Shown: in pieces, positions 55,651-64,000 of the stretch
Layout: every line of letters starts with the position of its first letter
How positions within the stretch are numbered: position 1 is the stretch's first letter
Assembly: GCF_000218685.1 (NCBI RefSeq)
Contig: NW_006763297.1
Location: 958,249 to 1,022,248 of the forward strand
Source of the DNA: Serpula lacrymans var. lacrymans S7.9
Lineage: Eukaryota > Basidiomycota > Agaricomycetes > Boletales > Serpulaceae
Length of the DNA stretch: 64,000 nt
Direction: 5' to 3'
Program-made: the position numbers and the translations under genes
Notes under the pieces: model-generated
Databases searched by the model: none
Told to the model about the DNA's origin: nothing
What the model saw: the letters and a program-made list of their open reading frames with translations, nothing else

Positions 55651-57455
55651 TGTCAATGATGAAAGCTGTAGTTAGAAAACCACACACAAAACAAACAAAC
55701 ACACAATCCTCCCAGATTCCACAGAACTTGTGTATGGGCTTTGCCTCCTAGAACAGTGGGTGCTCTGGTTGTTTGTGGGGTGGTATGTATGACGATCCTT
55801 CAAAGTCAAACCCAGAAATGTATGGGTGTGGGTTTTGAGGAGGAGGGATAGTTGAATTATAGAGGATAGGGGCTTAGTGACAAATATGGACAAGCACTAC
55901 CTTGCTAATTGTAGCACAAGGTAGGTTTGAGAACGACAAGATGACAAGGTGACGAGGTTCCCAGTGATAGCAGGCTCCTGATGCACAAACTGTAGTGCTC
56001 AGAAGGACTCTAATCGAAAGGGATAACAATGACTTCAAAAGTGGGAAGTGACGATGACAGCAATTAACAGTGGTAGCAGTGGGAAGTGTTGTGACCACAC
56101 TGGATCACAAGTAGCAAAGTAGTGAACTTGAGATTAGAGAAGAAGTTTGGATTGGAGTTCTTGTTCTTTTTTACGGAGTAAAATACAGGGGTTTATATGG
56201 TAAAAGAAAGGTAGGCTATGCACAGTATAGCTGTGCAAAAAGAATGAGAAAGAATATGAAGGAAGGAATGTATGCTGACAAATCCTGCATAGGTAGTACA
56301 GGATAAGATTGTTAAAATAAGGAAAAAAAAGAGATAGAACAATGAATACTGTGTAAGTAATGTCACAGGTTTGTACAGCCATAAAATAAAGTCCAATAAT
56401 AGAAAGAGAGCAAGAAAATCATGATGTCATAGGAAGATGCAGTAAAAAAAGGCAAGGCAAAACAATATCAGTATCAAAATAGTTCCTTTATTGTCAGTCA
56501 GGCATTCTAAAAAAATATGTGTCCATAAAAATGATTCAAAAATCAAAAATAATTGCACTGTAAATAAATGTTCTGGTAAAAAAAAAAGGAACTGGAGCCA
56601 CCGGTCCACCACCTAGTCCAAATCTGACGGTTCTATAGCCTTACCAATGGACTGGTTGTATTGGACCACCTGGTCAAATGAGGGAGGGAGGGGAGTAGTT
56701 TCAATCTGGAACAGATGTGTCCCAGGCAGCGTGCCGTAGGTGTAGCTGTAGCGAAGACAATGGACAAAAGATAAGTGTACCCAAGTAAATGGGACAGCGA
56801 TGTACATAGGCGAGGCAAGGGGATGAACCTTCTCCAGCTCAAAAACTACCCACCCAAGCGACCAATGTTTTGATGGTTGGTATATGATGGAAGATCAATG
56901 TCATGGAGATGGACCTGTTGCCCAACTTGGACCGGCCGCCGGGGCTTTGCTGATATCAGCAGTGGCACGTGGTGGTCGACGGATTGGTGATGGAAGTGGA
57001 TAGAGAGTGGTGACATCAGATATGGTGGAGGAGCAAAGAAGATGAGGAGGAGGAGGGTGGAGGTGACCAGGTGGTGAACTAAAATGGGGATCCAGAAGCG
57101 ACTGTCAGGTGAGAATAAAAAAGAGAGTAAGGGTCCCATGGTGGGGCTAAGTAAAGAAAAAAATAAGGGAGAATGACAAAAGCGAGGGTAGCATGGACAG
57201 GTATCAAAAATGAAGCGAATATTCAAAAACACTCGCCTTTGCGCCACACAGGCACAGTTCCACGTGGAATAGTAATTAATATTGCCTTTTATAAACTTGT
57301 GGCTGATCAGCACCACCTCTATTAGGCAATCCAGTCGCGCTCACCTTTGCTTTTCCATTTGGTACTTTCCACGTTTCGGCATTTTGGCAAATTTTTGCAT
57401 CGCCACTGGCTACACATTGTGCCCTCGCTTTTGTCATTCTCCCTTATTTTTTTGC
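55651..57455 (-). mobile_element. LTR4, copy 4, with an inverted end
   Basis: 55651-57178 follows LTR4 in minus orientation starting TGTCAATGATGAAAGC and includes the TATA-like box and the ORF region. From about 57188 to 57455 the sequence is the remaining end of LTR4 in the opposite orientation ('gtagcatggacaggtatc' to 'cgcttttgtcattc'). The switch occurs next to 'gacaaaagcgaggg', whose inverse lies at the far boundary, so the terminal ~260 nt has been flipped in place. Confidence 0.75.
56613..57139 (-). pseudogene. ORF inside LTR4, copy 4, broken
   Basis: Starts MGPLLSFLFSPDS at 57139 and follows the 180-residue product to 'DIDLPSYT'. There a deletion of about 20 nt removes the 'VA-LAWLERG' segment and shifts the frame. 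The rest ('YIAVPFTWVHLSFVHCLRYS', 'IGKAIEPSDLD') is in another frame. It has more substitutions than copies 1-3. Confidence 0.7.
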
Positions 57456-58340
57456 TGTTAACCTCTAGAAGCTTGGCTTGTAAATCTTCTTGGCCTTTTG
57501 AAGCATTAATGAGCCTTTTCCAAGAAAATTTGGAGCGGCAGGTAGGTGGAGGGAATCTTTCTTGTGCCACAACATGCAGTCTCATGACAGCATGCCCAAC
57601 AGTAGCAAGATCCAGAAGATGACTGGAAAATAGATCAAGGGTGATCCTACGCCTTTTCCCTATCTTTAGCAGTAAAGTGAGAGCTGCACGTATAAAAATA
57701 GAGGTAGAGGTAGAAGACATCCTGGACAAAGGCGTAGAAGACTTTCTGGACAAACTAGTCCTCTCCTGTATTACAACAGGCCTGGACTTGGGCTGCTATA
57801 TAGGCTGTTAGCTTTATGAATGTAAGATGTATTCAGAAACATACTTGATCATCCAGAATAAGTCCATCAACATCTTAGTAGCACATAAGTATTTTCCTCT
57901 AGGAATGAGTATATCTTACCATCTGGTCTAGCACCCTCATCCTCATCATAATTATCACTGCTTTTATCCTCACCTATGTATAGCTTTTGAGTTAAGACCC
58001 CTTGAAAATCTTCCTCACCAGAATTATCATTGATGGCTTGTCTTTCTCTTGGAGGGTTTGGTGGTGTAAGTTGGTCAACATCATTAAGATCCTGTTCTTT
58101 TTCTTCCATTAAACTAGCTGCTCTTTTTCTCGTTGCTGAGGGAGATGAGTGTATTCTTTATAAATTCAGAATACATGTCTTACCTTCCATTGCCTCTTTC
58201 TGAGCTGCCTGGGTAGATTATACCTTGGCATTCATAGTTATGAGGTGCTGGTACTCCTCAGCACTTAAAGTAACTGCGTTGTTTTGCCCCTTGGAGGCAT
58301 TAGCTTTAGATTTACCCTTCGTATTTTTTTTGCCTGCCAT
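57456..58340 (-). pseudogene. DUF6532-like gene truncated by LTR4 copy 4
   Basis: ATG at 58340 gives MAGKKNTKGKSKANASKGQ and 'LSAEEYQHLITMNAK', then a stop. A GTAAGA..CCTCAG intron (58183-58136) leads to an acidic stretch ('DVDQLTPPNPPRERQ', 'DKSSDNYDEDEGARP'). A later exon (57753-57456) reads 'IGKRRRITLDLFSSHLLDLA', 'VGHAVMRLHVVAQERFPPPT' and 'NASKGQEDLQAKLLEV', where LTR4 sequence begins. A Lys-rich start, acidic linker and an 'A..h...h.....FP' helical region recall mushroom DUF6532 proteins, but this is from memory and weak. Function unknown. Confidence 0.35.
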
Positions 58341-58520
58341 TGTAGTTGACCAGCCTATGAGAAAGTAAACAGGGAATCAAGTATAACAGAGAAATGAAAA
58401 TTTACCCACAGAGTTTAGGACAGGCATTCTGGTCAGAATATGAATAACTCCTGACAATACCTCTGAGAATTGCTGAGAAATGCATACAGGAGTAGTATAG
58501 TAGTACTATAGACAGTGTAT

Positions 58521-61500
58521 TTATGCAAAGGTCCTCATGGCTTCATTTTCCTGCCAGCCATTTTTATCAGTAGCCCATGAAACAAATTCATGATCAGTAT
58601 AAAGTACTATGGATGCTTGTTTACCTTAATAAAGGTTGAGATGAGTGATATCAGATGACCTGAAAATTGCAAAGTCCCCATGATTCAGCTCAATAACAAG
58701 GCCTCTCTCAACCATCACAAGGGTTGCCCCCCTGAATGTTCTAATGGGGAGAACCAGGAAAAACTCCTGGTCCTTGCTGTCACAGTGAGCCTTTGTCTGT
58801 ATGTTAATATCAATGACCAGTGAGAGGAAGGGGGAGGCTGGGGAGTTGTGGTTTCCTGGTAAGATGGACACAATTTGCTCAAGCATCTGGCACCCTTCAG
58901 GCAGGTGGGTTTGCATCTAATACATTGATGTGATACCTGTGAGAAAATATTGAGAACCACTTACAATACCATGTATCCAGTTAAACAGCTCTTTGAAGAT
59001 GTCCTTGAGGGACTGAAACATTTTCTGGTTGTCTTTGACGTCCTTGGAGATGTATGGGATCATCTGGCTGTGGTTGGTACATACACAGCCAACTCTGTCA
59101 AGCATAGAAGGAGGGATATCAGACGGAGCTTCATGACTCTGTGGAGCATCAGCAATAGGGAACATATTATAAATAAACAACTCCACCTTGGTACAGTGGC
59201 GGTTGTACCATGACAAGTAAAGTGCTTAAAAGGTAGAGTCAGCATTGACACAGGTGTTCTTCTCTGTCAATAGATCCAGGGTCCCAAACACTGCTAGTAG
59301 GTTGTTTGTAAGAGAATTTTGTATTTTTTCTGGAAGACTCGTGCAGATGAATGCCATTAGTGTCTCATCAGAGTTACAGATATCCACCAGGGAGCTTCAG
59401 ACAAGTGAGAAATCAGCCATTGGAAATTTGTGAAAGACGTACTTGGGAATAGCATCCATGGGGATACAAATGTAGGCATCATTGAATATTTTCATTCCTT
59501 CTTTGTAGTGCCCGCGGAGCTGACAACAAATGAGCTATTATATGTATTATAGCATACTGAAGATAGATTACATACCTATGATTGCAAATCATCTACATCA
59601 TTAATTCTGTTGCCCTTCTCAACATGCTCTCGTTCACACTCCATCCAGACATTGTTGGCTTGACAATTATGCTCTGCTCGGAATTGCTTATTTTGAGACA
59701 GTAATTGGTCATAGGTGGTGTGTATGACTATTTTCTCCTTTTCCACGTCTTTTTGCTGAACAGTTAGATGTTCATCTTCACCATCATCTTCTGGGGATTC
59801 CAGATAGTCTTGTGAATCTGATAGAGGAGGGCTGTAAGGTCTAGGGAAGAAAGATGACATTGGCGCAAGGAGCTCATAGCCAAGCTGATGGAGCAGGATA
59901 AGCGGGTTAAGGCTGGTGTCAATGGTAGTATTGTAACATGATGCCCAATGTTGAGCATTTCAATTGTGTAGTGTAAAATTGCTGTGTATAAAAAAATCAG
60001 GCAACAATGTGAATGCAAGAAGGAATGAGACAGATGAGTGACTTACTTAAAAATCACCGAGTCAAAAAATCTGTTGGAGGATGCAATGTCAGTGCAATCA
60101 AACTCCTGAGCAACTTGCTGTTCTGAAAATGTTAATGGGGAGAACATTGAGGCCATACTGATTGGAAACAGATGGCACATGCGACTGATAGTGGGTATGA
60201 TATGATCCATTATCAGATTACCCTCCATGGTTCCTGACTGAAATATTAGCCAAACAATATCCTTTGCCATGGTACAGGTTAAACTCACCGGGAATGGGAG
60301 ATCGTAGAAAGTTGGCCAAGTCCCATGGCAGGGTGTCTTCCATTCTGGAGATGGATACCCTGAGACCAAGTCCTGCCACCAGAATCAATATATAGACTGA
60401 CCCGCCTCCGGCGATTGCAGTAAATTTACTGCCAATTGAATGCCAGCCTTGAAAAGTTTGTTTGCTGGGCTTTGTGGGGAGATGGGCAACTTCTGTACTG
60501 TAAATACCGTTGAAAGACTGTCGGGTACAGAGTTTAATGCTAGAGAAAGTATAACGTACTAGATCAAATTCATCAGATGCTAACGGATATGAAAATGACT
60601 CACCTCTGACATTTTGTCACCAGCTGCATGTAGTGTATCATCAACAGGAAGTTGACACAAATACCTCTACACCTCTGCACTACGGAACCTAAGCTCTCAT
60701 CCAGATACTCACTCCCCTCAATTGCCGACTTTACGCTATCAATCCAAACACTGGGGTTATGAACGTCTGAGTCCCAGTGCGCAGATGACAAAGTTGCAAT
60801 GATGGCATTGACGTTCTCACCAGAGTTGAGCCAAGGATTGGCTCGTCTTCTCCAAACACCACCACCATCTCTCCTCAACAATGCAAATGGGACACCCCCC
60901 TCGGACACGGCTGTTTGGACTTGGCAGGTTTGTTAGATCCCCCACCATGTTTGCAAAGGTGACATTGCTTTTTTTGTAGGCTATGGCGTGTTGCTGATGG
61001 CGCTGACACTGTTGATGCTGCTGGTGCTGTAACACTTGGACACCTCTTATCCAAATGGCGGCAACTACTAGTCCTTCTTGGCACAACTTACTGGGAAGGT
61101 GGTGATCCCATATCTACCTGAGGCAGTGAAAAGCTGGACATGGATCATTGTGAAGGAGTGGCAATGAGAGGTGATGGCAGCAAGGATATGGAAGCATAAG
61201 GTGGGGAAAGGGAGACATCAATGGGTGCATTTATGGAAGCAAGAAGAGCAGGGTTCCAATTCACTGATGGAGACTGCCAGGGCAGGAGGCCATCCCATAG
61301 GTGTGTCGCATTCAAGTTCTCTATGCCACTAGGATAGGTCATATTTTGATTTGCCACCCAGGTGGAAAGCTTCTGTTAAGGGATAGGATTGTGAGCTTGC
61401 TCACCTTGACCCATAGATGATGCTGAAGACGTTGAAGATGTTGAAGATCCATAGGTGACCAGTACAGACAAATTTGAACGGAAATTTGTGAGGTTGGTGG

Positions 61501-61674
61501 TAAGTTTTGGCTGTTGTTGAGCAAATGAAGCAGAAGCTCCAAGTCGTGAGTATGCATGTCAAGAACACGGAGCAATACCTCGGTGTCGGATATAGATAAT
61601 CCCATTTCTGGGACATACCGCCAAAACACTGCTATGGATGCAAATACGTCCCAGAATAGCAGGTGCTTGTGCAC
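58521..61674 (-). pseudogene. TET/JBP-family 2OG-Fe(II) dioxygenase pseudogene (KDZ-associated type)
   Basis: Read right to left. N-terminal exons: 61674-61145 and 61086-60600 with Cys-rich 'QCHLCKHGGGSNK', 'HWDSDVHNPSVWIDSVKSAI'; then 'GYPSPEWKTPCHGTWPTF' (60369-60043), acidic 59860-59576, 'IFNDAYICIPMDAIPKYVFH', 'ALYLSWYNRHCTKVELFIYN' and 'IFKELFNWIHGI' (59216-58960). A TAG precedes the core 'LEQIVSILPGNHNSPASPFL', 'IDINIQTKAHCDSKDQEFFL' (HxD iron motif), 'GLVIELNHGDFAIFRSSDIT', 'THLNLY' (third iron His), then an in-frame TAA and 'GKQASIVLYTDHEFVSWATD' to the final stop at 58521. TET/JBP enzymes oxidise 5-methylcytosine; in basidiomycetes they are expanded and linked to KDZ transposons. Two in-frame stops, and Gln where the family often has the 2OG-binding Arg, mark a pseudogene. 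Exon joins before 59860 are inferred. Confidence 0.65.
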
Positions 61675-61697
61675 TCAAGCACCTGCCATTCTGGGAC
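61648..61697. repeat. 22-bp inverted repeat hairpin
   Basis: Arms GTCCCAGAATAGCAGGTGCTTG-type (61648-61669) and its inverse (61676-61697) with one mismatch and the loop TGCACT. The arms are themselves flanked by a direct repeat 'taccgccaaaac-c-gctat' on both sides. It lies between the divergent TET/JBP and FunK1 relics. Confidence 0.85.
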
Positions 61698-62222
61698 GTA
61701 CCGCCAAAACCCCGCTATAAATGCCAATTGTCCGACAACATCCAAATATGGGATGAGGTCAAGCGCCTACACACTTTCCTGTTACAGATATACTGCTGCA
61801 ATTTGCGACAGGTAAGTCCTGAAAAAGTAATATCTGATTTTTCGAGTTATTTTAAGTGCAATATGGAATTTCCTCTGGAGATGGCAAAGGAAGATAGAAA
61901 AGGGATGGCAAATTACCAGGTGCATCTTTCCTTCACCTTGCTGCTGGATATACCGTTCTCATTTGCCTTTCTGAAACAGCTTCATGCCAGAGATGTCTAC
62001 TATGTCCACATCTATCACTGCCATATCTCCTAACACTTTGGTAAGTCCTTTTTTGATCACATTGTGCCTGGATAGGCTTATAAACTTACTCCAATAGCCG
62101 CTGCTGCTCTGCTGCACCATGCTTTTCACCCATCCAAAGGTATATTTGCCATATCTTACTTTGCTGCCCCACACTGACTACCTGGTCTTTGTCTTCTCAC
62201 TGTCTAGTTCAGCGGGTTCATT
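61698..62222. other. Spacer, no gene recognised
   Basis: A plus frame (61698-62033) with 'HTFLLQIYCCNLRQ' might be upstream coding sequence of the kinase relic, but shows no motif. Confidence 0.35.
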
Positions 62223-63151
62223 ATGAAGGGCCCAAAACAATATTTCCATAGGTTTATGGACCCTCTTTTGAAGAAGGAGCTGCACCCCTTAAAGCCTACT
62301 TACTGCACACTGGAGGATTTTCTTTCGGTAATTTTCCCTTTATCTCACATTTTTACAGGTCAATATGGGACAGAAGCCATGCTACACAATACGCTAATTT
62401 TTTTTTATAGCGAAGGTTATTACAGCTCTGGGGATTCTTTCTGGACAACAACAAGTGGTTATCCAGACGTTACCAAACCGTGGAGTTCAGGAGCCGAGGA
62501 GGAGTGTGCTACATTTCTCAACAACATTGTTTTGAAGGTCGACTCTGCATTACCAAGTGGTACAGCTGCTGCCTTGCGATGGTGGACTGCCGCCAACTCA
62601 GTACATTCAGTAGAGGATGGTGGTGGCAGATGGCGTCCTGACTTGATCTTGATGAGCGCTAGCTCTGATAACCCCACCAACCCCAAAGCCCTTTTTCCAG
62701 CAAATTGGAGGAGTGTCCATGCATTAGCTGAACTCAAGGACAGGGAGAAGAACTCGGTCCACCTTCACGAGCAGCTTTTTCAGCTAATGGGGTGGGCTTC
62801 ATTCCTCAGAGCTGCATAGGATCACCGGCTCCATATCTTGGGCTTTGCTTTACGTGGAGCATCATTTACTCTCCTATACATAGATCAAGGTGGTTGTATC
62901 ATAACATTCAGCATGCAGCTCATCATGATCTCGAGTCATTCTATTATATTATTCTAGCTATGTGTGTGTTACTGGAGCAGCCCTACCAATTTAAGGACGC
63001 AACATTCATAGAGCAAGAGGTCATCAGGAAATGGCTCAACCCTGAATTTGAAAACAAGTTTACTCGTGTTGATGTAGCTTATCATAAATTTACAATGTTT
63101 GGCAAGGCCAATAACCTCTGTAGTTTTCTCAACAGACATATTTCACACTAA
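62223..63151 (+). pseudogene. FunK1-type fungal protein kinase lacking its catalytic core
   Basis: First frame 62223-62819: 'GYPDVTKPWSSGAEEECATF', 'LRWWTAANSVHSVEDGGGRW', 'RPDLILMSASSDN', 'WRSVHALAELKDREKN', 'LHEQLFQLMGWASFLRAA', stop. This is the N-terminal half typical of FunK1 proteins, up to the 'AELK' strand. The next frame (62820-63151) has 'HDLESFYYIILAMCVLLE', the conserved C-lobe helix following the catalytic domain. The expected catalytic loop (HRD-like), DWD-like metal site and surrounding lobe are absent: only ~100 nt separate the two parts. So an internal deletion has removed the active site. FunK1 kinases are expanded in mushrooms; this copy cannot be an active kinase. Confidence 0.65.
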
Positions 63152-63834
63152 TTTGCATTTATAATCCCCTACCTTGAGCAACTGCACAGCACAATTTTCA
63201 ATTCAGCAATGTTTGTTCCTGAAAGATTTGTCAAACTTGGCCCTGCCCTCTTCTTTGTGTTGACTCCTACCACCCATACCTCAGTTTTGCAAATCCTCCG
63301 TGACACATTATGTGCTATACAAGGTAGCAAGAAGAAGTGGAGAAAATTGAGATAGCTATTTGCAAGGCTTAAAGGATTTGTATCTCACTTGGATCTCTTC
63401 CGCTCAAGTGACGATAAATTCAAGTTCCTTGCTCCCCCGCTTGTGATGTCGCATGTTGCAGGGGCCGGTAGTGGGGGGAGCATACCTAGGTATTCTGCAT
63501 CAGCCAAGCATTCTAAATCAACTTTGTCTGATCTTTTGGGGTCAACTTGTGCACGCACTCTGGCACTCAATGCTCTTAAGAGGAGAGAGAGCATTCTGAC
63601 TGCTTATATGTCTAGTCTCCCTGACTCTTGTAATCACAAACACCAATGTTGCGCTTCGTAAACTGGTACTTGTAAAATGTTCTATTGTTTTTGTCCCTGT
63701 ACTACTGTATTTGTATTACTCTGTACTTCTATACTTCAAGCAGAACAAGAATTGATGCTTTTGACTATCACTGTATTGCCACAAATAGTAAGGTCTATTG
63801 ATAACACTTTCTTCACAGATTATTGGTGAGCACC
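63152..63834. other. Spacer with one unassigned frame
   Basis: The plus frame 63389-63661 ('STLSDLLGSTCARTLALNAL') could be the C-terminal tail of the kinase relic; no motif supports it. The rest shows nothing. Confidence 0.3.
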
Positions 63835-64000
63835 ATGTCCATTCTAGACTTGCTTTCTACTAAATCCATACAAGTGCACATTATGTCCTTGCCTATACAT
63901 TGTGCAGCATTAGTCAACAAAGATGCTTCTCACATGTGTCCTGCTGAATGTGGAAAGTCATTCGCAACAGCTCATGCTGTTAATGCCCATCTTGGCTCTG
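63835..64000 (+). CDS. Start of a C2H2-like zinc-finger protein, cut by the window edge
   Basis: ATG at 63835 (context CACCATGT) opens a frame to the end of the window: MSILDLLSTKS...'SHMCPAECGKSFATAHAVNAH'. The C-x3-C-x11-H spacing resembles a C2H2 finger like the one at the N-terminus of several mushroom transposon proteins. Only ~55 codons are visible, so family and integrity cannot be judged. Confidence 0.4.
   Translation, partial: MSILDLLSTKSIQVHIMSLPIHCAALVNKDASHMCPAECGKSFATAHAVNAHLGS

Noticed and set aside
1..64000. CRISPR array, operons, Shine-Dalgarno sites or other prokaryotic features
   Set aside because: Spliceosomal introns and eukaryotic gene families throughout; no regular short repeats with unique spacers were seen.

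Overview
This is a eukaryotic, almost certainly basidiomycete (Agaricomycetes) window. Host genes carry many short introns of about 48-55 nt with GT..AG ends. The TE and gene families are typical of mushroom-forming fungi: a Tnp2-type CACTA/Plavaka transposase, a TET/JBP dioxygenase of the kind linked to KDZ transposons, a FunK1 kinase relic, an F-box/LRR fragment, and Copia, Gypsy, mariner and Harbinger relics. The load of nested retroelement debris would suit a TE-rich, perhaps ectomycorrhizal, genome, but the species cannot be read from the sequence.

Layout. 0-7 kb: a hypothetical fragment, a degraded F-box/LRR gene (minus strand) and a multi-exon CACTA-like transposase gene (2.7-6.6 kb). 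7.8-12.2 kb: two well-preserved host genes transcribed divergently from a ~0.3-kb spacer, a secreted DNase I-fold nuclease (minus) and MYG1 (plus). 12.4-49.7 kb: a TE island of about 37 kb with no convincing intact host gene. It holds two members of a long-TIR DNA element family (one carrying a captured intron-containing gene fragment), two convergent degraded copies of an Agaricomycete repeat-type gene, a split mariner, a Copia pol fragment, a Harbinger fragment, at least four LTR families seen only as solo or broken LTRs, two MITEs and a tRNA-like sequence. 49.8-53.3 kb: a complete ten-exon gene for 2-oxoglutarate dehydrogenase E1 (1000 codons when spliced as described). 53.5-64 kb: a second accessory region with a Gag-like ORF, a 2OG-Fe(II) oxygenase fragment, a DUF6532-like gene cut by an LTR, a TET/JBP dioxygenase pseudogene, a FunK1 kinase missing its catalytic core, and the start of a zinc-finger gene at the edge.

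Most unusual: a ~1.77-kb LTR-like repeat (called LTR4 here) has at least four copies. Three contain an intact 180-codon ORF with a Kozak-like start, a predicted membrane segment and a downstream AATAAA, lying upstream of the repeat's own TATA box. Second is the long-TIR element at 26.3-29.9 kb carrying a fragment of a sacsin/DUF3684-like gene with its introns. Family names LTR1-LTR4 and TIR-A are labels used only in this annotation. No database search was possible; family assignments rest on motif recognition.
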